Below, in pieces: positions 1 through 9,001 of a DNA stretch of 64,000 nucleotides. Position 1 is the first letter of the stretch, and every line of letters begins with the position of its first letter. Source of the DNA: Desulfocarbo indianensis (lineage in GTDB: Bacteria; Desulfobacterota; Desulfarculia; Desulfarculales; Desulfarculaceae). Made by a program: the position numbers and the translations under genes. Below the pieces are notes generated by a model. That model did no database searches, was not told the DNA's origin, and saw only the letters and a list, made by a program, of their open reading frames with translations. The stretch covers positions 62,001 to 126,000 of the forward strand of contig LBMP01000007.1 of the NCBI GenBank assembly GCA_001184205.1, in the 5' to 3' direction.

Positions 1-636
1 AAGCCCCAGGGAGTGGTCTGCACGGTCAAGGACCCCCAGGGCCGCAGGCGGGTGGTGGATTTGCTGCCGCCCGAGGCGGGCAGGGTGTATCCGGTGGGGC
101 GGCTGGACCGGGATTCGGAGGGCCTGGTGCTTCTGACCAACGACGGTCAACTGGCCCACCATCTGATGCACCCCCGCTACGAGGTGACCAAGACCTATAA
201 AGTATGGGTGGAAGGACAGCCATCCGCGCAAGCCCTTGAACAGCTCCGCAAGGGCGTCGATATCGGCGACGAGCGCCCCACCTCGCCGGCCAGGGTGCAT
301 ACGAAAGCCGCCAATCCATACCGCTCCAAACTGAGCTTGGTGCTCAACGAAGGCCGCAAGCGGGAAATCCGCCGCATGTGCGAGGCGGTGGGGCACCCGG
401 TGACCCGGCTTTTGCGGGTGGCCCTGGGCCCGCTCAAACTGGGCGACCTGCCGCCCGGCGCGGCGCGGCGCTTGAGCATGGCCGAGGTGCGCGAACTCAG
501 GCAAGCCGCCGGCTTAATTGACGGTTGCAAACCCGGCGGCGTTGGTGTAAAAAACAGCACGTTGCGCGCGCAAGGCCGACGGGCCGGCGGCAAGGCCGGA
601 ACCGGCAAAACGAGCGGCCGGCGGCGCGTAAGATAG
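1..636 (+). CDS. 23S/16S rRNA pseudouridine synthase, RsuA/RluB family, 5'-truncated by the window edge
   Basis: The frame is open from base 1, where KPQG precedes the first in-frame GTG at 13, so the true start and the N-terminal S4 RNA-binding domain lie outside the window. The catalytic block GRLDRDSEGLVLLTNDG is present, with the family's nucleophilic Asp in GRLD, and is followed by the NEGRKREIRRMCEAVGHPV block typical of RsuA/RluB/RluE enzymes. These isomerise specific uridines of ribosomal RNA to pseudouridine in the cytoplasm. The C-terminal tail is Lys/Arg/Gly-rich (GRRAGGKAGTGKTSGRRRVR) and probably contacts RNA. The stop lies 8 bases before tRNA-Val. The family is clear; RluB rather than RsuA is a guess. 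Confidence 0.9.
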   Translation, partial: KPQGVVCTVKDPQGRRRVVDLLPPEAGRVYPVGRLDRDSEGLVLLTNDGQLAHHLMHPRYEVTKTYKVWVEGQPSAQALEQLRKGVDIGDERPTSPARVHTKAANPYRSKLSLVLNEGRKREIRRMCEAVGHPVTRLLRVALGPLKLGDLPPGAARRLSMAEVRELRQAAGLIDGCKPGGVGVKNSTLRAQGRRAGGKAGTGKTSGRRRVR

Positions 637-644
637 CGAAAAAT

Positions 645-719
645 AGGGCCGTAACTCAGCGGGAGAGTGCCATCCTCACACGGTGGAAGTCACGGGTTCA
701 AATCCCGTCGGCCCTACCA
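645..719 (+). tRNA. tRNA-Val (anticodon CAC)
   Basis: The cloverleaf folds fully by hand. A perfect 7-bp acceptor stem (AGGGCCG with CGGCCCT) is followed by D arm ACTC/GAGT, anticodon stem CCATC/GGTGG with loop CTCACAC, and T arm ACGGG/CCCGT with loop TTCAAAT. The discriminator A and an encoded CCA end the gene at 719. Anticodon CAC reads valine GUG codons. Confidence 0.95.
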
Positions 720-730
720 GATAAGAAAAT

Positions 731-1086
<356 letters not shown>

Positions 1087-1370
1087 AAACAGCCATATCT
1101 TATCCCGTCGAGAATTATTAGTATTTATCAAACGTCAAATAGACGGCTTCGGCTTATTCGGTATCCGCTTGGTTTTATCGATAATGGGATGGTCCAAATT
1201 GAGGCCCCACAGAAGCCGCGGACGCGTAACACTAACCCACTAGTGACAATGTCTTATCCTTCCCTGTATTGGTTTTTCTGCCAGCTTGCATAGGCCTAAG
1301 TACGGGCCAACAACCCAGCCACGGCCAGGATTCACTGAAAGCCTCCCCGCGTGGAATTGAAGACGAACCT

Positions 1371-4187
1371 TCAGGTCTTGGCCAGGGGCTCGTACTCTTC
1401 GGAGGATTCCGGTGGGGCGTGGCGGGCTGAGTCCGGGCCGCACGAGTTCAGGGGCAGGACCAGCCGGAAGGTGGAGCCCAGGTCGGGCGCGCTTTCCGCC
1501 GTCAGGTCGCCGCCATGCTCATTGGCGATGCGTTTGGCGATGGCCAGGTTCATGCCCACCGCGTCGGCCTTGGTGCTGAACAGGGGATCGAATAGGAAGG
1601 GCAGGTCCTTGGCCAGGATGCCCACCCCGGTGTCGCACACGCTTATGATGGCCTGGTCGCCGCCGCAAGCCAGGCCCAGGGTGAGCCGCCCGCCCTGGGG
1701 CATGGCCTCCAGGGCGTTGTCCATGAGCACCCGCAGCAGCTTTTCGATCTGCCCGCGGTCAAGCCAGGCCTGCACTTGAGCTTCCTGGCCGGCCTGACCC
1801 TCCAGGGCCAACTCCACGCCCCCGGCCTGGGCCTGGCTCTTGTATTCTTCGCAGAGGCTTTTCAAGAGCGCCCCCAGGTCTTCCGGGGCCAGCATGGGCG
1901 CGGGCATGTCGGCATAGGCCCGCACCTCGCTGACGATTCTTTCCAGGCGGCGCACCCCGGAGAGAATCCTGTTCAGGTACTCGGGGTCGTCAGCGGAGCT
2001 GTCGCCGCGGCGCAGCAGGCGCTGGGTCAGTCCGCCGATGGTGGTCACGGGGTTGCGTATCTCGTGGGCCAGAGAGCGGGCCAGGCGGTCCATGCCCTCC
2101 AGCTTCTCCTCCAACAGCCGCTTGCTGTGGAGCAATAACTCGCTCTCGCGGCGCAGCAGCTCCTCTTTCTCCTGGTAGTAGTCTATCTTCCGCTTCAGCT
2201 CCTGGGGGGAAACCCTGAGCGAGGTGAGAACCCGGGCATAGACCGAGGCCATGGCCCTGGCCTCCTGGGGGGTGAAAAGGGGAAAGCGCCTCAGGGCCGT
2301 GGCCGCGGACGCCGCGCCGATGGAGCCGGCCAGTTGGTTTTCCAAGACCTGGTGCAACTCGGCCAGTTGGGTGAGGGTGATGCGATCCAGGCCGCGCAGC
2401 TTCAGCTGGCGCAGGGAGGATTCTATCATGTTGCGGGCGTGGGCCGGGTTCAGATAGTCCAGAAGAACGCGCTCGAACCCCGCCAGCTTTTGGCCCAGGT
2501 CTATGAGGGGCTCGCCTTGCTCCATCTGGGCCAGGCTCAACCCCGGCCCGGCGGCGCTCACGAATTCCTGGGCCAGGCGCTGCTCCTGTTCGTCTTGCCG
2601 AAAGACCAGGGAGCCCAGCAGATAGCAGCACAGGTTGAAAAAGAGCGACCAGAAAACGGCGTTGCTCAAGGGGTCCAGGGCGCTCACCCCGAAGAGACGC
2701 TCCGGGGCCAACAGGGCCAGCCCCCATGGCCCCCGCTCCAGCAAGGACTCCGCCAGCCAGCCGGCCTTGACCGCCGTGGGAACCAGCATGGTGTAGGCCC
2801 AAACCAGAAAGCCCGCGGTCAGGCCCAGGAGGGCGCCGGCGCGGTTGCCCTGGCGCCAGAACAGGCCGCCCAGGATGGCCGGCGCCAATTGCAGAATGGC
2901 GGCAAAGGAAAGGATGCCCATGTCCACCAGAAACTCGCTCCAGCCCACCTCCCACTGGAACCAATAGGCCAGCAGGATAATCAGGGCCACGGCCGCCCAG
3001 CGGCACTGCAGCAGATGCCGCCGTAAAAAGTTGAGAGGCTTGAAAAACTGGAGCAGGGGGGTGAGAAGATGGTTGGTGAGCATGGTGGCCATGGTCATGG
3101 TGCTCACCATTACCATGGCCGTAGCCGCCGAGAAGCCGCCCATGAAGGCCAGGAGGGACAGCCAGGGGAAGCCCTGGTCCAGGGGAAGCCGCAAGACAAA
3201 GGTGTCGGCTTCCTGTAAGGGATAGCCCAAGAGCAGGCCGGCCATGGCCAGGGGAGCCACGAAAAGATTTATGAGCAATAGATATATGGGGAACAGCCAG
3301 CTTGCCGTGGCGATGTGCTTTTCATCGAAGTTTTCCACCACGGCCACGTGGAACTGCCTGGGCAGAAACACCACCGCGCTCATGGAAAGCGCCAGATAGC
3401 TCAGCCAGACCAGGTAAGAGGAGGAGGCCTGGCCCGTGAGCGGGGGGGAGGGCTGGCTGGGCGAAGGGGTCAGGCGGGCGAAGGCTGCCAGGATTTCTCC
3501 GAAGCCGTCGTGCAGGTAGTATGTCACGAACACGCCCACGGTGAGGAAGGCCAACAGCTTCACCATTGATTCCACGGCCACGGCCATGACTATGCCCTGG
3601 TGCCGCTCGGTGGGGTCCAGGCGTCTCACTCCGAAGACGATGGTGAAGACAATCATCAGCAGCGCGATCAAATCGCCCGTGTGCGAATAGAGCCAGGAGC
3701 CCTGACCATAGTCCCAGTAGAACAGGGAGTCGACCTGGCGGTGGGTCAGTATCTTCAGGGTGAGCGCCATGGCCTTGAGTTGCAGGGCCAGGTAGGGCGT
3801 GACGCCCACCAGAATCATGATGGTGACCAGGGCCCCCACCGCTTGGGATTTGCCGTAACGCAGGGAGATCAGGTCGGCGACGCTGGTCAGGTGGTGCACG
3901 TTCTTCACCCTCACCAGGCGGCGCAACACCACCCACCAGAACAGCATGCCCAGGGTGGGGCCCAGGTAGATGGCCAGGAAGATCATGCCCGAGTTGGCCG
4001 CCTTGCCCACGCTGCCGTAATAGGTCCAGGCGGTGCAATACACGGCCAGGGACAGGGTGTAGATGATGGGATTGTCGCTGCTGTTGACGCCGGCCCTGGC
4101 CCGGCGCTCGGCCCAGAGGGCCACCAGGAACAGGAAGCCCATGTAGGCCAGAATCGCGGTCAGGACCACCCAGGGAGGGAAGGGCAT
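1371..4187 (-). CDS. CbrA-like sodium:solute symporter/sensor histidine kinase fusion
   Basis: A 938-residue inner-membrane protein. Residues 1 to about 530 form a multi-helix SLC5-type sodium:solute symporter domain (many hydrophobic segments; LTSVADLISLRYGKS is family-like). A linker of about 150 residues follows, ending in a coiled-coil-like stretch rich in E, L and K. The histidine kinase core carries the phosphoacceptor in LAHEIRNP (His708), an N box (DNALEA), a G1 box (CDTGVGI) and a C-terminal GSTFRLVLPL. This architecture resembles CbrA, which couples nutrient sensing or transport to a response regulator controlling carbon use. No regulator gene is adjacent; the nearest stand-alone receiver is at 13550-13969. 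The ATG is preceded by GAGGAGG. Confidence 0.9.
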   Translation of the reverse strand: MPFPPWVVLTAILAYMGFLFLVALWAERRARAGVNSSDNPIIYTLSLAVYCTAWTYYGSVGKAANSGMIFLAIYLGPTLGMLFWWVVLRRLVRVKNVHHLTSVADLISLRYGKSQAVGALVTIMILVGVTPYLALQLKAMALTLKILTHRQVDSLFYWDYGQGSWLYSHTGDLIALLMIVFTIVFGVRRLDPTERHQGIVMAVAVESMVKLLAFLTVGVFVTYYLHDGFGEILAAFARLTPSPSQPSPPLTGQASSSYLVWLSYLALSMSAVVFLPRQFHVAVVENFDEKHIATASWLFPIYLLLINLFVAPLAMAGLLLGYPLQEADTFVLRLPLDQGFPWLSLLAFMGGFSAATAMVMVSTMTMATMLTNHLLTPLLQFFKPLNFLRRHLLQCRWAAVALIILLAYWFQWEVGWSEFLVDMGILSFAAILQLAPAILGGLFWRQGNRAGALLGLTAGFLVWAYTMLVPTAVKAGWLAESLLERGPWGLALLAPERLFGVSALDPLSNAVFWSLFFNLCCYLLGSLVFRQDEQEQRLAQEFVSAAGPGLSLAQMEQGEPLIDLGQKLAGFERVLLDYLNPAHARNMIESSLRQLKLRGLDRITLTQLAELHQVLENQLAGSIGAASAATALRRFPLFTPQEARAMASVYARVLTSLRVSPQELKRKIDYYQEKEELLRRESELLLHSKRLLEEKLEGMDRLARSLAHEIRNPVTTIGGLTQRLLRRGDSSADDPEYLNRILSGVRRLERIVSEVRAYADMPAPMLAPEDLGALLKSLCEEYKSQAQAGGVELALEGQAGQEAQVQAWLDRGQIEKLLRVLMDNALEAMPQGGRLTLGLACGGDQAIISVCDTGVGILAKDLPFLFDPLFSTKADAVGMNLAIAKRIANEHGGDLTAESAPDLGSTFRLVLPLNSCGPDSARHAPPESSEEYEPLAKT

Positions 4188-4188
4188 G

Positions 4189-4413
4189 TCAGTCCTCCTC
4201 GCCGGGTGGCGGGGAAGACCGGCTGGCGGACCTGGCCAGCAGCCACAAAACCACGATGAGGCCTAGCCAGACCACAATGAGATAGACCAGCAGGAAGCCG
4301 GGGGCGCGGCGGGCCGGCCCGCTCCAAAAGGGCCAACTGAGCAGCAACAGCCCCACCAGGAACGCCAACACCCTGGGAGCCACCCCTTGCCAAACGCGGT
4401 TCGGTCGCTGCAA
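4189..4413 (-). CDS. Small two-helix membrane protein, partner of the CbrA-like kinase
   Basis: A 74-residue protein with two hydrophobic segments (about residues 14-30 and 40-60) joined by a short basic loop, and a charged C-terminus (PPPGEED). Its stop codon is one base from the start codon of the CbrA-like kinase (TGACATG), so the two genes are translationally coupled. Small helical proteins are often encoded next to SLC5-type transporters and kinases. A structural or accessory role is inferred only from this coupling, and I do not recognise a named family. Confidence 0.65.
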   Translation of the reverse strand: MQRPNRVWQGVAPRVLAFLVGLLLLSWPFWSGPARRAPGFLLVYLIVVWLGLIVVLWLLARSASRSSPPPGEED

Positions 4414-4751
4414 TTATCGCCCTCCCCAGCGTTCATGCCGCTTCAGAACCATCCCCCCTTCTTTCAGATTGCCCCTTTTGCCCCGCGTGGGGCAATGCCT
4501 TGTTTTGCAATGGAGGCAAAGCGGCGATCATTCGCGCGGCCAAAAAGCGGGCGCGGCGTTGAAACGAGGGCCTGGCGACAACCCCCTGGCCACGGCTCCC
4601 GGAGCATCCCCAGGGACATGGCGAACAGGGCCGGTTGGGGTGCTCGGGCGGTGAGCGTCCCGGCGTGGATGCAAGCTTTAAGGATTAAGGCCAATGGGCG
4701 GCGCGGGGAGTTATATCCCGCCGGCGCTGCCGGATGTTAGAACGGCGCGAA
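4414..4751. other. Intergenic stretch, no gene seen
   Basis: Short open frames occur on both strands but none has a ribosome-binding site or a recognisable sequence. The stretch must hold the promoter of the minus-strand kinase operon, but I cannot place a convincing -35/-10 pair. Confidence 0.5.
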
Positions 4752-5036
4752 TCAAGGCTTCCAGGTGCGCACGCCGGTGATTTGCCCGGCGTCGTTGTAC
4801 CAGGGCCGCACGGGCAGGTTTTGCGCCATGGCCTGCGTGGCCAGGTAGGCGTATACGCCGGTATCGTATCCCCGGTAGGTTATGGACTCGCCGCCCTGGA
4901 ATTCCACGGTCAGCACGCCCTCCACCAGGCTCACCCGGTCCACATAATAAACCGTATCGCCCCAGCCGGCCGCGCCGGCGCTGGCGGCGAGCAAAAGGGT
5001 CATGCTCAGGATGATCGCGGTCAGGGATATTTTCAT
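4752..5036 (-). CDS. Small secreted protein of unknown function
   Basis: A 94-residue protein with a clear Sec signal peptide: the basic start MKISLT, a hydrophobic core about residues 5-20, and an Ala-rich cleavage region ending near AGAAG. The mature part of about 70 residues is predicted mostly beta, with evenly spaced Tyr residues and a Trp-containing C-terminus (VRTWKP). The start is preceded by a GGGGGGAGCC stretch. I do not recognise the family. A periplasmic location is inferred from the signal peptide. Confidence 0.65.
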   Translation of the reverse strand: MKISLTAIILSMTLLLAASAGAAGWGDTVYYVDRVSLVEGVLTVEFQGGESITYRGYDTGVYAYLATQAMAQNLPVRPWYNDAGQITGVRTWKP

Positions 5037-5068
5037 GGCTCCCCCCTTTCTGAAAAGACTCTATGGGG

Positions 5069-5117
5069 CAACAAGCGGACGGCGCGCGGCCAAGCCAAGC
5101 CCGCCGTCCGTTTGTTG
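5069..5117 (-). terminator. Hairpin between the cache-domain gene and the small secreted gene
   Basis: A near-perfect inverted repeat (CAACAAGCGGACGGC with GCCGTCCGTTTGTTG) lies 24 bases beyond the stop of the minus-strand cache gene. One internal pair is mismatched and there is no long T run, so it could also act as an attenuator or RNA-stability hairpin. Confidence 0.55.
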
Positions 5118-5140
5118 AATTTCGCTAACTCACGGTTGGC

Positions 5141-5632
5141 TTATTCCGGATAATAAGCCGCTCCCACCAGATAACGCTTACCCTTGTGAGTAGCCATCTT
5201 GAGGAAGGACCGGCAGAACACGGCTTTGTCGGTGCCGGGCTTGACCCACTGGCAATCCATCCAACCCTCGCCCTTGGCCTTGACCAGCTTCCATTGCTCC
5301 TGCACCACCAGCTTGCCGTTGGCGTCCTTGTAATCCCAGAGGTTTTTGCCCACCATCTTGGGCTGGGCCGCGTTGACCAGTTCAACGCCTTGTTCGTCGC
5401 TCACGAAGATGGCCGTGGCTCCCTTGTGCCAGGGGCCGTTTTGGACGTTTAGCTCGGTAAAGGCGGCCTCGCCCTTGGCCTCGATGAGCTTGACCGCGGA
5501 TTTGACCATGGTTATGATCTCCAAGCGCTGGTCCTCCACGATGGGAACCGCGGCGGCCGGCAAGCTGAAGAACAGGCAGGACAAAAGCGCGGTCAGGGCG
5601 AGCAGGCAAAGCAAGCGTGATTTTGCGAGCAT
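5141..5632 (-). CDS. Secreted single-cache-domain protein
   Basis: A 163-residue protein with an N-terminal signal peptide (hydrophobic core about residues 8-24, ending in PAAA). The rest resembles a stand-alone small-ligand cache domain: an initial helix (IITMVKSAVKLIEAKGEAAF), then a sheet with GATAIFVSDEQG, MVGKNLWDYKDANGK and a C-terminal KGKRYLVGAAYY strand. Such domains bind small ligands in the periplasm and usually sit at the front of chemoreceptors and kinases. Here no signalling domain follows, so it may act as a soluble sensor partner or binding protein. The start is supported by a GGAGAGATC stretch just upstream. Confidence 0.75.
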   Translation of the reverse strand: MLAKSRLLCLLALTALLSCLFFSLPAAAVPIVEDQRLEIITMVKSAVKLIEAKGEAAFTELNVQNGPWHKGATAIFVSDEQGVELVNAAQPKMVGKNLWDYKDANGKLVVQEQWKLVKAKGEGWMDCQWVKPGTDKAVFCRSFLKMATHKGKRYLVGAAYYPE

Positions 5633-6032
5633 GATCTCTCCTTGCCGAGGTGAAAGCTTTGGTACAGGTGAAATGCCCAGTTTTTCCGGTAATTGATTGT
5701 ATAGCGCCGGCCATGTCGGCGCACAAGAAGATAATTTTAGAGAAATTGAATATATGACTCCCCGCGCAGGTCTTTTCGGGGCTGCGCTATAAAGTTGGTG
5801 GAAAGGTCAGATCATTTCGCCAGTTTTTCGCCAAGGATTTGTGGCCAGAATGGAGCAAGGTAGGCTACAAGCCGATCTCCAGGCGATCACCACATCTCAA
5901 CATGCGATGCGCATGAAAAGGTTTGGGCTTTGTCTCCACCTTCTTCATAATTTCAAGAGAGCTCTTTGCTGAGCTTGCGATGACAGGCATTAAGGTATTT
6001 CTGACTCACAACACAAGAAGGGGAAGGTAAAA
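5633..6032. other. Intergenic stretch with lower GC, no gene seen
   Basis: GC content drops visibly from about 5700 onward. A small hairpin (GCGCCG/CGGCGC, 5704-5722) and a TACAAT -10-like element on the minus strand (5696-5701) lie upstream of the cache gene, but no matching -35 was found. No coding sequence is supported. Confidence 0.4.
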
Positions 6033-6545
6033 ATGCAAACACGTGAAAGTGAATATCTACATTCTTCGCTCCGTGAAAAAATACTAGAACATCTTTTTGT
6101 CGGAGAGATTTTAAAATCTCTATGGCTAAAAAAGATATTCGATGTTGAGTTGCTAAGATCTGAAGTAGACAACGTTGGGTATGATATTGTCATATCATGT
6201 AAAAGAATTGTTAGGTATATTCAGCTTAAAGCATCTACGAAAGAAGCACGTACTAGTCGCCAGAAAATTAATATTTCACTTTGTGAGAAGCCAGGTGGTT
6301 GCGTAATATGGATGCAATTTGATGCAGGTAATCTTCAGCTTGGACCTTTTCTTTGGTTAGGTGGGAAGCCAGGGGAACAGCTTGACATACAAAAAAAACC
6401 GGTTGCAAAACATACCAAAGGCAATGCAAACGGGACGAAACTCGAACGACATAATGTTAGAGTATTAAACAAAGGCGATTTTAAATCCCTGGCTACTATC
6501 GATGACGTCATATTCAATCTTTTTCCTGATCTGTTTGAAATTTAG
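6033..6545 (+). CDS. Orphan PD-(D/E)XK nuclease-like protein, AT-rich
   Basis: A 170-residue protein with AAGG about 6 bases before the ATG. The central segment EVDNVGYDIVIS followed by VRYIQLKAS fits the PD-(D/E)XK nuclease core: an upstream Glu (about 44), Asp51 on a strand, then Gln64-x-Lys66 on the next strand. Similar small proteins are annotated as restriction-endonuclease-like or DUF4365-like. No methylase or other defence gene is adjacent. Base composition and codon use are much more AT-rich than in neighbouring genes, which with tRNA-Leu 290 bases downstream suggests horizontal acquisition. The nuclease call is a motif-level inference. Confidence 0.6.
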   Translation: MQTRESEYLHSSLREKILEHLFVGEILKSLWLKKIFDVELLRSEVDNVGYDIVISCKRIVRYIQLKASTKEARTSRQKINISLCEKPGGCVIWMQFDAGNLQLGPFLWLGGKPGEQLDIQKKPVAKHTKGNANGTKLERHNVRVLNKGDFKSLATIDDVIFNLFPDLFEI

Positions 6546-6786
6546 GAGGTTGGTAGGCGGTCCTGATAAATCGGACACACAAGCAAGATGGTAGGCACGA
6601 CGGGACGATGTTGGAGCACCCAAAATGCCATATTAGGATATGGGTACTACTATACCCACCAGATTTCGAGGCTAGGACGATTTATATCCCAAGGATGGGG
6701 TGGGTGAAATCATTGATAAATTTATAACGAGGAAGGAACAATTTCGGGGCGACTTCCGCCAAATCTCCGCCAAAATCCATTAGATG

Positions 6787-6824
6787 AAAAATCAAAGGGG
6801 CCGGCCATCTCTGGCCAGCCCCTT
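6787..6824 (-). terminator. Rho-independent terminator of tRNA-Leu
   Basis: On the minus strand, AAGGGGCTGGCC pairs with GGCCGGCCCCTT across the loop AGAGAT (one G-T pair), followed by TGATTTTTC. It begins 11 bases after the tRNA-Leu CCA end. Confidence 0.85.
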
Positions 6825-6835
6825 GATTCCATTTA

Positions 6836-6922
6836 TGGTGCCGAAGGGGAGACTCGAACTCCCACGCCCATTCGGGCACTAGACCCTGAACCTAGCGCGT
6901 CTACCAATTCCGCCACTTCGGC
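6836..6922 (-). tRNA. tRNA-Leu (anticodon CAG)
   Basis: An 87-base class II tRNA. The acceptor GCCGAAG pairs with CTTCGGC, the D arm contains GGTAGACGC, and the anticodon loop TTCAGGG gives CAG. A long variable arm (TGCCCGAATGGGCG) precedes the T arm with TTCGAGT. The discriminator A and encoded CCA are present. It reads leucine CUG codons. Confidence 0.95.
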
Positions 6923-7035
6923 AGGCGCCCTTGCGGTGCGTCGGCGCGAAGTCTATAATCGGGCCTCATGATTGTCAAGGCATTTGTGAAACATCAGCCG
7001 CGGCGGCATTGCCCGGTGATATCAGGGATTAAAGC

Positions 7036-7998
7036 ATGCAGGTAATCAACGGGTTGGAGGAGCTTCGGGAGCGCTACCCGCGGCCGGTGGTGACCATAGG
7101 CAACTTCGACGGGGTCCACAAGGGCCACCAGGATTTGTTCAAGACGTGCGTGAGCCTGGCCCGCGAGCTTACGGGCACGGCCATGGCCATGACCTTCGAG
7201 CCCCACCCCATGCGGGTACTCCGGCCGGCGGTTAACCTGCCCCTCATAACCCCCCTGGATCAGAAACTGGAGCTGATGGCGGGCCATGGCTTGGACGTGG
7301 CCCTGATCGTGCGCTTCGACGAAAACTTCGCCAGCCTCTCGGCCGACGCCTTTGTGGATAAGCTCCTGGCGGGCCGCCTGCACGCCGCCGGGGTGGTGGT
7401 GGGCTATGACTTCTCCTTTGGTAAAAAAGGGCAGGGCGACGCCGCGCTCCTGAAAAGCAAGGCCGAGACCCATGGCTACGCGTTCCGGGAGCTGGGCCAG
7501 GTGATCGTGGAAGGCCGGCCGGTGTCTTCCACCAGGGTGCGCCAGGTGGTGCACGCCTGCGACTTGGCCGCCGCCCGCCGGCTCCTGGGCCGGCACTACC
7601 GCATCGCCGGCCGGGTGATGAGCGGCCACGGCCGGGGTGGGCGGCTCTTGGGCTTTCCCACCGCCAACTTGCGGGTGGTGGACGAGCTGCTGCCCGGACC
7701 GGGGGTCTACGCGGTGCTGGTGGAGTTGGAGGAGGGCCGCCTGATCATGGGGGCCAACAATATCGGCAACAATCCCACCTTTGACGACGGGGCCTTGAGC
7801 GTGGAGACCCATTTGCTGGATTTCCAGGGCGATCTCTACGGGCGGGACATCAAGGTGCATTTCGTGGAGCATCTGCGGCCCGAGATGCGCTTCAACTCGC
7901 CCGAGGAACTGGCCGCCCAGATCGGCAAGGACGTGGCCAGCGCCCGCCAGGTTTTGGCCCCCTGGCAGAGCGGCGAAAAAACCCCGGACAAGGACTGA
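7036..7998 (+). CDS. ribF: Bifunctional riboflavin kinase/FAD synthetase
   Basis: A 320-residue cytoplasmic enzyme that phosphorylates riboflavin to FMN and adenylylates FMN to FAD. The N-terminal nucleotidyl-transferase domain shows TIGNFDGVHKGHQ (about residues 20-33) and a later SSTRVRQ motif. The C-terminal flavokinase domain starts near residue 185 with GRVMSGHGRGGRLLGFPTAN, the Thr-Ala-Asn binding motif, followed by NNIGNNPTF. Length and order match typical RibF. It converges with the downstream gene, whose stop lies 8 bases away on the other strand. Confidence 0.95.
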   Translation: MQVINGLEELRERYPRPVVTIGNFDGVHKGHQDLFKTCVSLARELTGTAMAMTFEPHPMRVLRPAVNLPLITPLDQKLELMAGHGLDVALIVRFDENFASLSADAFVDKLLAGRLHAAGVVVGYDFSFGKKGQGDAALLKSKAETHGYAFRELGQVIVEGRPVSSTRVRQVVHACDLAAARRLLGRHYRIAGRVMSGHGRGGRLLGFPTANLRVVDELLPGPGVYAVLVELEEGRLIMGANNIGNNPTFDDGALSVETHLLDFQGDLYGRDIKVHFVEHLRPEMRFNSPEELAAQIGKDVASARQVLAPWQSGEKTPDKD

Positions 7999-8006
7999 GG
8001 CTGATC

Positions 8007-8669
8007 CTAGGCCTGGGCGGCCGCCTTCCGGCTCAGGGCGCGCCAGGCGTCCATGGCTTCTTGCCCGTAATCGGCGGTGTTGACCTCCACGAACTCATCC
8101 AGGGGCACCCCCAGCCGCCAGCCCCGTGATCGCGTATATTCCACATGGGGATGGCCGGCCAGGTCGGTGGCCGGTAGCAGGGCGTCGGCATCCGGGCTGA
8201 ACTCCACCAGCCGCCAGCCGCGCTCCTCGGTCAATTGGCGGTCGAAGCTGGGCGTGGCCTTCAGCCAGCGCCCGCCCAGAAGCCATTCCACGAAGCAGTG
8301 GTAATGCAGAACCCCGCTGGGCATCAGGTATTCCAAATGCTCGGGCAGCAGGTGGTTTATGATGTCGGCGAAACCCAGGCGGGATGGGATGCCCACCGCC
8401 CTGGCCAGGGCGCAAAGCAGGGCCGCTTTCTGCACGCAGAAGCCCCGGCCCCGCTTCAGGGTGTTGAGGGCCAGGTATTCCTCCAGGGGCTCGAAGGGCA
8501 CGTACACGCTGTAGCGCACGGTGTCGCGCGCGTATTCGAACAGGGCGCGGGCCTTGTCTTCCTGGGTGGCGAGGCCGCTGGTCAGCTCGCGGGCCAGGGC
8601 TATCACCTGGGGATGATCGCTTTGCACGCCGGGGGCGGGGCTGAGGAATTGATCAAGCTCTTGAGGCAT
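8007..8669 (-). CDS. Transglutaminase-like cysteine protease-fold protein
   Basis: A 220-residue cytoplasmic protein with no signal peptide. It carries the transglutaminase-core triad: Cys78 in GRGFCVQKAALLCALARA, His124 in HYHCFVEW and Asp143 in ATPSFD, with the expected spacing. The usual function is amide-bond chemistry (protease, transglutaminase or peptide-N-glycanase-like), but the substrate cannot be read from sequence. The start has GGGAG 7 bases upstream. It is transcribed alone, convergent with ribF. Confidence 0.85.
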   Translation of the reverse strand: MPQELDQFLSPAPGVQSDHPQVIALARELTSGLATQEDKARALFEYARDTVRYSVYVPFEPLEEYLALNTLKRGRGFCVQKAALLCALARAVGIPSRLGFADIINHLLPEHLEYLMPSGVLHYHCFVEWLLGGRWLKATPSFDRQLTEERGWRLVEFSPDADALLPATDLAGHPHVEYTRSRGWRLGVPLDEFVEVNTADYGQEAMDAWRALSRKAAAQA

Positions 8670-8874
8670 GGGGCGCTCCCTGCTTGAGGGCCGGATTATT
8701 GCCGCATTATAGCCCGCGGCCGGCCCGCGGGGGGAGCCAATTCAGCCCCTGGCCCGGCCCCCCACGGGGCGGGGCCGGCCGGCGCCTTGGCCCCCGCGCC
8801 GCGCGGCGCGCGAAGCGGTATTTTAAGTAGCGATGGAGGCACATATTTTTGCTTCGGGGCGGGGGCTCTTGCCG
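8670..8874. other. GC-rich divergent intergenic region
   Basis: Between the transglutaminase-like gene and the fabD promoter. It holds several GC-rich self-complementary runs (for example around 8715-8735 and 8755-8785) but no supported gene. Confidence 0.4.
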
Positions 8875-8903
8875 TTGACACTCCTTCCTATCTTGGGTAG
8901 ATT
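8875..8903 (+). promoter_or_regulatory. Sigma-70 type promoter of the fabD-kor operon
   Basis: TTGACA at 8875-8880, a 17-base spacer, then TAGATT at 8898-8903. The predicted start near 8910 leaves a leader of about 90 bases before fabD. It is one of the best -35/-10 pairs in the window. Confidence 0.7.
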
Positions 8904-9001
8904 AACCAATTGTTCCCGGCACCCGTTTACGGACAAATCGCGGGGCCGGGTTTCAATTTGTTCGCCAACCGTCGCGGGTCACCTTAAGCGGGAGGAAGTC
9001 G

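Noticed and set aside
4464-4694. Small minus-strand open frame upstream of the two-helix membrane protein
   Set aside because: No ribosome site, no hydrophobic or domain features, and competing open frames on both strands.
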